5,616 bases of DNA, taken from NCBI GenBank assembly GCA_003519585.1, contig DOWL01000193.1, forward strand, positions 46,333 through 51,948, written 5' to 3'. A program made the translations under genes and the position numbers. Source of the stretch: Nocardioides sp. GTDB lineage: Bacteria; Actinomycetota; Actinomycetes; Propionibacteriales; Nocardioidaceae. Below the pieces are notes generated by a model. It was not told the DNA's origin and did not search any database. It saw nothing but the letters and a program-made list of their open reading frames with translations. Positions 1-5,616 of the stretch are shown piece after piece; positions within the stretch are counted from its first letter, which is position 1; every line of letters starts with the position of its first letter.

Positions 1-2106
1 GAGGGTCAGCTGGGTGAGGTCGTTCGAGCCGATCGAGAAGCCGTCGAACCTGCGGGCGAACTCGTCGACGAGGACCACGTTGTTGGGGATCTCGCACATG
101 GCGTAGATCTTCAGGCCGTGCTCACCGCGGCGCAGCCCGAGCGCGGCCATCCGGTCGAGCACCAGGTCCGCCTCCTCGAGCCGGCGTACGAACGGCAGCA
201 TGAGCACGACGTTGTCGAGCCCCATCTCCTCGCGCACCCGACGCATGGCCCGGCACTCGAGCGCGAACCCCTCGGTGTAGGCAGGGTGGGCGTAACGAGA
301 GGCGCCACGGAAGCCCATCATCGGGTTGTCCTCCCGCGACTCGAAGTCCCGGCCACCGAGGAGTGAGGCGTATTCGTTGGTCTTGAAGTCGGACATACGC
401 ACGACGACCGGGCGCGGGTAGAAGGCGGCGGCGATGGTGCCGACGCCCTCGGCGAGCCGCTCGACGAAGAACGTCGCGCCGTCGGGGTAGCCGACCGTGA
501 GCCGCGCGAGCGCGGCCCGCGTGTCGGCGTCCTGCACTCGCTCGGGGTGGACCAGGGCCATGGGGTGCGCCTTGATGGACTCGCTGATGATGAACTCCAT
601 CCGGGCCAGACCCACGCCGTCGCTGGGTAGCTGAGCGGTACGGAAGGCCAGGTCGGGATTGCCCAGGTTGACCATGATCTTGGTGCGCGGGCGGCGCAGA
701 TCCGACATGTCCGTCGTCTCGACACGCACGTCCGCCTCGCCGGCGTAGACCCGACCCACGTCCCCTTCGGCACAGGACACCGTGACCGTGGTGCCCGTCA
801 CGAGGGCGGTCGTGGCATCGCCCGCGCCGACCACGGCCGGGATGCCGAGCTCGCGCGCGACGATGGCCGCGTGACAGGCGCGGCCGCCGCGATCGGTGAC
901 GACGGCGGCAGCGGTCTTCATCACCGGCTCCCAGTCGGGAGTCGTGGTGTCGGCGACGAGCACCTCACCGGGGCGGAAGTCGGCCAGCTCCTCCGGACCT
1001 CGGACGACGCGCACCGCACCGATGGCCGCCCGATCGCCCACCGCACGGCCGTCGGCGAGCACCCGCCCGTGGCTGCCCACGACATACCGATCCAGCAGCG
1101 TCGCGGAACGTTGCGAGGCGACCGTCTCGGGTCGCGCCTGGACGACGTAGAGGAGTCCGTCCACCCCGTCCTTCGCCCACTCGATGTCCATCGGGCGCCC
1201 GTAGTGCTCCTCGATGGCCAGCGCGTGGTCGGCCAGTTCGAGCACGTCCTCGTCGGTGATGGAGAAGCGGTTCCGGTCGTCCGCGGACGTCTGTACGTTG
1301 GCCGGCCCGAGGTGACCAAGGACCATCGTCTTCGACTTCGTGCCCAGTCGGCGCCGGAGCACCATGCGGTGCCCGGCGCGGAAGGTCGGCTTGTGCACGT
1401 AGAACTCGTCGGGGTCGACCGCGCCCTGCACGATGTTCTCGCCGAGCCCGTACGACGAGGTCAGGAAGACCACGTCCCGGCAACCCGACTCGGTGTCGAG
1501 GGTGAACATCACCCCGGAGGCCGCTCGGTCACTGCGCACCATCTGCATGACCCCGACGGACAACGCCACCTTGAAGTGGTCGAAGCCCTGGTCGACGCGG
1601 TAGTGGATGGCGCGCTCGGTGAACAGACTCGCGAAGCAGTTCACGACGGCGTCGAGCAGAGCCTCCTCCCCCACCACACCGAGGTAGGACTCGTGCTGGC
1701 CGGCGAAGCTCGCGTCCGGCAGATCCTCGGCGGTCGCCGAGCTGCGGACTGCGACCGATGGTGTGCCCGGACCCAGCTCCCGGTATGCCGTGAGGATCTC
1801 CTCGACCAGGTCGCGCGGCAACGCGGCGCGGGCGACGACGTCCCGGGCCAGCGCCGCCCGCAGACGCAGGTCGGCCATGTCGTCGGGTTGCAGGTCGTCG
1901 AGCGCGTCGTGCAGGGCGTCGAGCGCATGCGCGTGCTCCAGCGTGTGCCAGAAAGCGTCGGCCGTGATCGCGAACCCGTGCGGTACCCGGACCCCCGCGC
2001 CGGCGAGGTGCTGGTACATCTCGCCGAGAGAGGCGTTCTTGCCGCCGACCAGCGGCACATCGGTGGCGCCGATCTCGGCGAAGTCTCGGACGAACAGTCG
2101 CTCCAT
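1..2106 (-). CDS. ppsA: Phosphoenolpyruvate synthase (pyruvate, water dikinase), 3' end cut by window
   Basis: Catalyses pyruvate + ATP + H2O to PEP + AMP + phosphate, the gluconeogenic step of cytosolic pyruvate metabolism. The frame is open for 702 codons from ATG 2106 to base 1. The E. coli enzyme has about 790 residues, so roughly the last 90, including the C-terminal catalytic Cys region, lie outside. Domains in order: an N-terminal ATP-grasp domain (about 16-330) with GGKNASLGEM at 21-30, RSSATAEDLPDASFAGQ at 121-137 and QARPETV at 323-329; a phosphohistidine swivelling domain with GGRACHAAIVARELGIP, catalytic His at 412; and a PEP/pyruvate-binding barrel with GVGLAR at 497-502, SDFKTNEY near 572-579, NPMMGFRG at 594-601, CEIPNN near 671-676 and SIGSNDLTQ at 691-699. 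The GGRxCH form of the His motif and the N-terminus fit PEP synthase rather than pyruvate phosphate dikinase. The ATG has an AGGAG 10 nt upstream. It lies 31 nt after the flavoprotein gene, so co-transcription is likely. Every key motif in the visible part is intact. Confidence 0.97.
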   Translation of the reverse strand, partial: MERLFVRDFAEIGATDVPLVGGKNASLGEMYQHLAGAGVRVPHGFAITADAFWHTLEHAHALDALHDALDDLQPDDMADLRLRAALARDVVARAALPRDLVEEILTAYRELGPGTPSVAVRSSATAEDLPDASFAGQHESYLGVVGEEALLDAVVNCFASLFTERAIHYRVDQGFDHFKVALSVGVMQMVRSDRAASGVMFTLDTESGCRDVVFLTSSYGLGENIVQGAVDPDEFYVHKPTFRAGHRMVLRRRLGTKSKTMVLGHLGPANVQTSADDRNRFSITDEDVLELADHALAIEEHYGRPMDIEWAKDGVDGLLYVVQARPETVASQRSATLLDRYVVGSHGRVLADGRAVGDRAAIGAVRVVRGPEELADFRPGEVLVADTTTPDWEPVMKTAAAVVTDRGGRACHAAIVARELGIPAVVGAGDATTALVTGTTVTVSCAEGDVGRVYAGEADVRVETTDMSDLRRPRTKIMVNLGNPDLAFRTAQLPSDGVGLARMEFIISESIKAHPMALVHPERVQDADTRAALARLTVGYPDGATFFVERLAEGVGTIAAAFYPRPVVVRMSDFKTNEYASLLGGRDFESREDNPMMGFRGASRYAHPAYTEGFALECRAMRRVREEMGLDNVVLMLPFVRRLEEADLVLDRMAALGLRRGEHGLKIYAMCEIPNNVVLVDEFARRFDGFSIGSNDLTQLTL

Positions 2107-2116
2107 GGGGGTCACG

Positions 2117-2121
2117 CTCCT
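2117..2121 (-). promoter_or_regulatory. Shine-Dalgarno sequence of ppsA
   Basis: AGGAG on the minus strand, ending 10 nt before the ATG at 2106. It sits in the 31-nt gap after the flavoprotein stop codon and supports the chosen ppsA start, which also matches the usual N-terminus of the family. The gap contains no T-run hairpin resembling a terminator and is too short for a convincing separate promoter. Confidence 0.7.
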
Positions 2122-2137
2122 GGGTCGGTGGATGGAG

Positions 2138-3775
2138 TCAGATGTCTTCGGGATCCATACGGATCGCGCCGGCCGGGCACTCCTCGACACAGATGCCGCA
2201 GCCCTTGCAGTACTCGAGATCGATCGCGTACCGCCCGGGCGGCCCCAGCTTGAGCACGGCGTTGTCAGGACACAGCGCGTAACAGTTGTCGCAGGAGAAG
2301 CAGCTGCCGCAGGACAGGCAGCGACGCGCCTCGAAGAGCGCTGTCTCGGCGTCGAGACCGTGGACGACCTCGTCGAAGGTCGAGCTGCGCCTGGCCAGCT
2401 CGAGCAGGGGTCGGTGGCTGCGCGGAGCGTCCTCGTAGTACCACGTCGCCAGCGCGTCGTACGGCGCCAGGTCGGCCTCCGGAGGCGGAGTGGCCGCGCG
2501 ACCCGCGAGCCAGTCGTCGATGCCCTCGGCGACTCTCCGACCGTGCCCGATCGCCGCCGTCACGGACCGCTCGTCCGCGATCACGTCGCCGCCGGCGAAG
2601 ACGCCTGGCGCCGAGGTGGCCAGTAGCCGATCGGTGTCGATGGCGCCGTCGGTGATGTGGACTCCGCTGTCCCCGTCCAGCAGGGACAGGTCGGTGTCTT
2701 GGCCCAGGGCCAGCACCAACGAGTCCGCCGCCAGCTGCTCGATCCGGCCAGTGGGTTGCGGGAATCCGCTGTCGTCCAGCTCCATCGCCTCCACGAGCAG
2801 CCCGTCCGGGTCGACCCGGCCGATCGTCGACAGCCAGTGGAACTGCACGCCCTCCTCCTCGGCCTGGGTCACCTCGTCCTCGTGCGCTGGCATCCGCTCC
2901 CGGGTGCGCCGGTAGACGACGACGGCATCCGCGGCACCGAGGCGCTTCGCGGTGCGCGCCGCGTCGATAGCCGTATCACCTCCGCCGTACACCGCGACCC
3001 GGCGGCCGAGCAGAGGTCGCTCGCCCTCCTCCAGCCCGTGGAGCAGCGAGACCGCGTCGACCATCCGGGCCGCCGAGCCCGCGGGCAGGTAGGTGCGTCG
3101 TCCCAGCTGCGCGCCGACGGCCAGCACCACGGCGTCCCAGCCCTCCTCCTCACGGAGCCGGCTCACCGAGGTGACCGGAGTGTCCAGCTCGAGCCGGACG
3201 CCCATCCGCACCAGACGGTCGATCTCGGCGTCGAGCACCTCACGCGGCAGCCGGTAGCGGGGGATGCCGTAGCGCATCATGCCGCCGGGTCGCGGAGCGG
3301 AGTCGCGCACCACGACGTCGTGGCCGCGCAGGACCAGGTGGTAGGCCGCGGAGAGACCGGCCGGCCCGGCGCCGATGACCAGGACCTTGCGGCCGGTAGC
3401 GGGCACCGCGATCGGGATCGTCCAGCCGAGTTCGAGTGCGCGGTCGCCGAGGAACCGCTCGACCGAGTTGATGCCGACCGACTCGTCGAGCTGTCCCCGG
3501 TTGCAGGCCGTCTCGCAGGGGTGGTAGCAGACCCGGCCGGTGATGGCCGGGAACGGGTTGACCGCCATGATCGTCCGCCAGGCGTCCTCGTAGGCCGGGC
3601 CACCGCTCTCGGCCTGGTAGAGCCAGGTGCGGACGTCCTCCCCCGCCGGACAGGCATGTCCGCAGGGTGCGGTGAGGGTCTGGTAGACGGGATGCTCGGT
3701 CCGCCAGGTGCCGGTGTGATCGGCCCGGCTCGAGCCCGGCCCGAGCGTGGTTGCGTACGGCAGCTTCATGTCCAT
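2138..3775 (-). CDS. GltD/NfnB-type FAD-dependent NAD(P)H oxidoreductase with fused C-terminal 2[4Fe-4S] ferredoxin domain
   Basis: Predicted cytosolic electron-transfer flavoprotein of 545 residues, linking NADPH and ferredoxin-level iron-sulphur clusters. The N-terminal domain (about 30-120) has cysteines at 38, 42, 83, 87 and 91 in PCGHACP and RVCYHPCETAC, as in glutamate synthase small subunits. The FAD Rossmann motif GAGPAGLSAA is at 135-144. The pyridine nucleotide motif YGGGDTAIDAA is at 263-273, followed by VVVYRRTRERMPAHEDE (285-301), whose arginine pair is typical of NADPH-binding GltD-like proteins. The second FAD motif GVFAGGD is at 391-397. The tail (486-540) is ferredoxin-like: Cys 492/495/498/502 and 523/526/529/533, each set spaced C-x2-C-x2-C-x3-C-P, plus extra Cys 486 and 489. 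True glutamate synthase small subunits lack this tail, and no large glutamate synthase gene is present. The gene overlaps porB, so the likely partner is the 2-oxoacid oxidoreductase, with the tail in the role of the PorD ferredoxin subunit. The start may be Met1 (3775) or Met3 (3769). From memory, similar flavoproteins accompany 2-oxoglutarate oxidoreductases of Thauera and Azoarcus. Partner and electron direction are inferred. Confidence 0.93.
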   Translation of the reverse strand: MDMKLPYATTLGPGSSRADHTGTWRTEHPVYQTLTAPCGHACPAGEDVRTWLYQAESGGPAYEDAWRTIMAVNPFPAITGRVCYHPCETACNRGQLDESVGINSVERFLGDRALELGWTIPIAVPATGRKVLVIGAGPAGLSAAYHLVLRGHDVVVRDSAPRPGGMMRYGIPRYRLPREVLDAEIDRLVRMGVRLELDTPVTSVSRLREEEGWDAVVLAVGAQLGRRTYLPAGSAARMVDAVSLLHGLEEGERPLLGRRVAVYGGGDTAIDAARTAKRLGAADAVVVYRRTRERMPAHEDEVTQAEEEGVQFHWLSTIGRVDPDGLLVEAMELDDSGFPQPTGRIEQLAADSLVLALGQDTDLSLLDGDSGVHITDGAIDTDRLLATSAPGVFAGGDVIADERSVTAAIGHGRRVAEGIDDWLAGRAATPPPEADLAPYDALATWYYEDAPRSHRPLLELARRSSTFDEVVHGLDAETALFEARRCLSCGSCFSCDNCYALCPDNAVLKLGPPGRYAIDLEYCKGCGICVEECPAGAIRMDPEDI

Positions 3776-4773
3776 GCCTCGTCCCTCGTCTCGTCGCGAA
3801 GCAGGTCGAAGCGCTCGATCATCCGATCGGCGCGGTCCTGGAGAGCGGCGACCACCTCCGGCCGGCCGGGCTCTCCGAACAGGTGGGCGAACCGAGCCTG
3901 GGGTCGGAGGTACTCATCGACCGGGACCCGCCGCCGGATCGGCGTCGCACTGGTCACGGTTCCACGCTCCGCCTCGAAGACCGGGAAGAGTCCGCACTGG
4001 GTCGCCAACCGGGCGAGCCTGATGGTCGCCGCCGAGTCCGCGCCCCAACCCAGCGGGCACGGCACCAGCAGGTGCAGGTACCGCGCCCCGCGCAGACCCA
4101 TCGCGGTGACGACCTTGGCCTCCAGGTCGTGCAGGTCGGCGACCGTCGCGGTGGCGACGTACGGGATCTCGTGCGCCATCGCGATGAGCGGCAGGCTCTT
4201 GCCGGTCCCGAAGGCGTTGCCCACCGACGCTCCCACGGGCCGGGTGGTCGACGTGCTGGCCGCCGGTGGGGTCGCGCCTGAGCGCTGGACCCCGGTGTTC
4301 ATGTAGCCCTGGTTGTCGTAGCAGACGAACAGGACGTCGTCGTTCCTCTCGAACATGCCCGACAGGCACCCCAGCCCGATGTCGACGGTGCCGCCGTCGC
4401 CGGCCTGGGCCACGACCCTGGTGTCCCCACGCCCCGTGGCCTGCAGCGCGGCGGCGACGCCGGCGGCCACCGCGGCCGCGTTGCCGAACAGGCTGTGCAG
4501 CCAGGGCAGCTGCCAGGCGGACTCCGGGTAGGGAGTGGAGAAGACTTCGAGACAACCGGTCGCGTTCACCGTGACCATCCGGCCCTCGGCCGCCCGATGC
4601 GCGGCATCGAGCACGACCCGAGCGGCCAGCGCCTCGCCGCAGCCGCGACAGGCACGGTGCCCCGACGTGATGGCGTTGCGGCGATCGCCGCGGGACTGCT
4701 CGGTGTTCTGCTCGAGGTCGAGCAAGCGGTTGCCGGCGGCGTAGGTGCCGATCTGGTACAGCGGAGTGGTCAT
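3766..4773 (-). CDS. porB: Pyruvate:ferredoxin oxidoreductase beta subunit (thiamine diphosphate and [4Fe-4S] binding)
   Basis: Complete 335-residue catalytic beta subunit of a 2-oxoacid:ferredoxin oxidoreductase. With the alpha subunit it oxidatively decarboxylates pyruvate to acetyl-CoA or runs the reverse carboxylation. The proximal cluster ligands are all present: Cys42 and Cys45 in HRACRGCGEA, Cys74 in NATGCLEVFSTPYP and Cys239 in VPCPLGW. The thiamine diphosphate motif runs from GDGGTVDIG (125-133) to YDN (152-154), followed by QGYMNTGVQRSGATPP. The NATGCLE...STPYP and NTGVQRSG signatures resemble pyruvate or 2-ketoisovalerate enzymes more than 2-oxoglutarate enzymes, but specificity is inferred. 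About 40 residues precede the first CxxC, which is longer than the 20-25 I recall for thermophile PorB proteins. The start ATG at 4773 has a strong AGGAGG 7 nt upstream and overlaps the porA stop as ATGA. The 3' end overlaps the flavoprotein gene. An open frame continues upstream to 5574, but that stretch is out of frame with porA and is not coding. Confidence 0.96.
   Translation of the reverse strand: MTTPLYQIGTYAAGNRLLDLEQNTEQSRGDRRNAITSGHRACRGCGEALAARVVLDAAHRAAEGRMVTVNATGCLEVFSTPYPESAWQLPWLHSLFGNAAAVAAGVAAALQATGRGDTRVVAQAGDGGTVDIGLGCLSGMFERNDDVLFVCYDNQGYMNTGVQRSGATPPAASTSTTRPVGASVGNAFGTGKSLPLIAMAHEIPYVATATVADLHDLEAKVVTAMGLRGARYLHLLVPCPLGWGADSAATIRLARLATQCGLFPVFEAERGTVTSATPIRRRVPVDEYLRPQARFAHLFGEPGRPEVVAALQDRADRMIERFDLLRDETRDEAWT
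3777..3787 (-). promoter_or_regulatory. Two tandem Shine-Dalgarno-like sites for the flavoprotein gene
   Basis: GAGGG at 3787-3783 lies 7 nt before the ATG at 3775, and GAGG at 3780-3777 lies 7 nt before the in-frame ATG at 3769. Both lie inside the end of porB. The second ATG forms an ATGA overlap with the porB stop (TGA 3768-3766), the same arrangement as the porA/porB junction. The sequence alone does not decide the start; the two proteins differ only by Met-Asp at the N-terminus. Confidence 0.5.
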
Positions 4774-5616
4774 GACGGTGCCTCCTCCCGGACCAGTTCG
4801 CGAGCCACGACGGTGTGGTCGGCATCGCGGAAGTCGAGCACCCCGACGGGCTCCCAGCCGTCGAGGACGTCGCACACCAGGTCGGCGAGCGCGGCTCGGG
4901 TGACCGGACGGCCGCCCAGTCCCATCACGACCTCGCACACCTCGGTCCCGTCCGGCGCGCTGACACGTACGTCCTGGCCGAGCGTGCCTCCGGAGCCGAC
5001 GCCGACAGCACGGTTGACGACCACCGCGCGGGGCACGCCGCTCAAGGCGTCGTGCAGGGCCTCGGCCGGCCAGGGTCGATAGCAGGTCACCCCGAGCACA
5101 CCCGCCCGGACGCCGTCTACGCGAAGCGCATCGACCGCGTCGGCCGCCGTACCCCAGGCGGAGCCCATCACCACGAGCACGACCTCCGCGTCGTCGGTGC
5201 GATAGGGCCGCAGCAACCCTCCGGAGTCGCGTCCGAAGGCCGCTCGAAACTCTTCTCCGACCGCGGCGACGGCGTCCAGGGCGCGTCGCTGCCGCTGGAC
5301 CATGAGGCACTTCACCTCGGTGAACGCCTCCGGTCCCACCATCGCGCCGATGGTCACCGGGTGGTCCGGGTCGAGCCACTGACGCGGACGGAACGGCGGC
5401 AGGAACGCGTCCACCGCCTCCTGCTCCGGGACGTCGATCTCCTCCATGGCGTGGGTCAGCACGAAGCCGTCCATGCACACCATGACCGGGAGGGAGACCC
5501 GCTCGGCCAGAGCAAAGGCCTGCACGTGCAGGTCGGCCGCCTCCTGGTTGGACGACGCGAAGAGCTGGAGCCACCCGGAGTCACGCTGCGAGAGCGCGTC
5601 GGAGTGGTCGTTCCAG
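4770..5616 (-). CDS. porA: Pyruvate:ferredoxin oxidoreductase alpha subunit, 5' end cut by window
   Basis: C-terminal 281 residues of the alpha subunit; the first full codon is at 5615. Family members have about 390-400 residues, so some 110-120 N-terminal residues are missing, including part of the thiamine pyrimidine-binding domain. Visible signatures in fragment numbering: WNDHSDALSQRDSGW (1-15), SSNQEAADLHVQAF (21-34), PVMVCMDGFVLTHAMEE (43-59), then FLPPFRP and the LDPDHPVTIG stretch (71-90) and TEVK (99-102), all close to PorA of pyruvate synthases. The remainder is the transketolase C-terminal-like domain, with VVMGSAWGTAADA (148-160), a YRPWP corresponding to the family FRPFP (179-183) and VVNRAVGVGSGG (199-210). 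The frame contains no iron-sulphur cysteine motif, as expected for alpha. It ends with a TGA overlapping the porB ATG. The GTG at 5525 is internal, because family homology continues upstream to the window edge. Whether the gamma subunit is a separate upstream gene or fused to this alpha cannot be seen. Confidence 0.94.
   Translation of the reverse strand, partial: WNDHSDALSQRDSGWLQLFASSNQEAADLHVQAFALAERVSLPVMVCMDGFVLTHAMEEIDVPEQEAVDAFLPPFRPRQWLDPDHPVTIGAMVGPEAFTEVKCLMVQRQRRALDAVAAVGEEFRAAFGRDSGGLLRPYRTDDAEVVLVVMGSAWGTAADAVDALRVDGVRAGVLGVTCYRPWPAEALHDALSGVPRAVVVNRAVGVGSGGTLGQDVRVSAPDGTEVCEVVMGLGGRPVTRAALADLVCDVLDGWEPVGVLDFRDADHTVVARELVREEAPS
4781..4786 (-). promoter_or_regulatory. Shine-Dalgarno sequence of porB
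   Basis: A full AGGAGG on the minus strand, 7 nt before the ATG at 4773, inside the last codons of porA. It fixes the porB start against the longer upstream open frame and, with the ATGA overlap, points to translational coupling of alpha and beta. Confidence 0.85.

Noticed and set aside
1..2106. Pyruvate phosphate dikinase
   Set aside because: The N-terminus, the GGRACH catalytic motif and the QARPETV motif are of the PEP synthase type; dikinase carries a GGMTSHAA-type motif and a different N-terminus.
2107..2137. Terminator or promoter between the flavoprotein gene and ppsA
   Set aside because: The 31-nt gap has no stable GC hairpin with a T-run and no room for a convincing -35/-10 pair; it holds a Shine-Dalgarno only.
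871..2253. 460-codon open frame on the plus strand
   Set aside because: It runs antisense to ppsA, whose frame matches PEP synthase motifs throughout. Its translation has no recognisable domain and is rich in R, G, H and V, as expected from the complement of GC-biased codons.
2138..3775. Glutamate synthase small subunit (gltD)
   Set aside because: The core is GltD-like, but the protein has a C-terminal two-cluster ferredoxin tail that GltD lacks, no gltB is adjacent, and the gene overlaps porB.
2657..4306. 549-codon open frame on the plus strand
   Set aside because: It is antisense to the flavoprotein and porB genes, spans their junction, has no recognisable motif and a low-complexity composition.
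4770..5525. A 251-residue alpha subunit starting at GTG 5525
   Set aside because: PorA motifs (WNDH, SQRDSGW, NQEAADLH) continue in frame upstream to the window edge, so the GTG encodes an internal Val.
4774..5574. Extension of porB to a 602-residue protein
   Set aside because: The upstream part overlaps porA in another frame and is arginine/glycine-rich without family similarity, while porA matches its family across the same DNA. The AGGAGG plus ATG at 4773 marks the true start.

Overview
The window looks like ordinary chromosomal DNA from a high-GC actinobacterium. That placement rests on strong G/C bias at third codon positions, long spurious open frames on the opposite strand, and very tight gene packing; it is an inference, and genus cannot be read from the sequence. 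All supported genes lie on the minus strand and look like one operon read from right to left. Both ends of the window cut through a gene.

Layout in transcription order: (1) 5616-4770, the C-terminal 281 residues of the alpha subunit of a pyruvate:ferredoxin oxidoreductase (porA-like, 5' end outside the window). (2) 4773-3766, the complete thiamine-diphosphate and [4Fe-4S] beta subunit (porB-like). (3) 3775-2138, a 545-residue GltD/NfnB-type FAD- and NADPH-binding oxidoreductase with a two-cluster bacterial ferredoxin domain fused at its C-terminus. (4) 2106-1, the first 702 codons of phosphoenolpyruvate synthase (ppsA, 3' end outside the window). The first three genes overlap (4 nt, then 10 or 4 nt). 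The fourth follows after 31 nt with its own Shine-Dalgarno sequence and no terminator in between.

The genes make sense as one metabolic module. The alpha/beta enzyme interconverts pyruvate + CoA with acetyl-CoA + CO2 using low-potential electrons. The flavoprotein carries its own ferredoxin domain and an NADPH site, so it could link those electrons to NADP(H). PEP synthase converts pyruvate to PEP with ATP. Run in the synthetic direction, this would be a route from acetyl-CoA + CO2 to PEP for gluconeogenesis or anaplerosis. Run oxidatively, it would supply NADPH or reduced ferredoxin, and the presence of ppsA argues somewhat for synthesis. Direction and exact 2-oxoacid specificity are inferences. 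The gamma subunit and the N-terminal third of alpha are not in the window.

No RNA genes, mobile elements, CRISPR arrays, promoters or terminators were seen. The only non-coding stretch is the 31-nt gap before ppsA.
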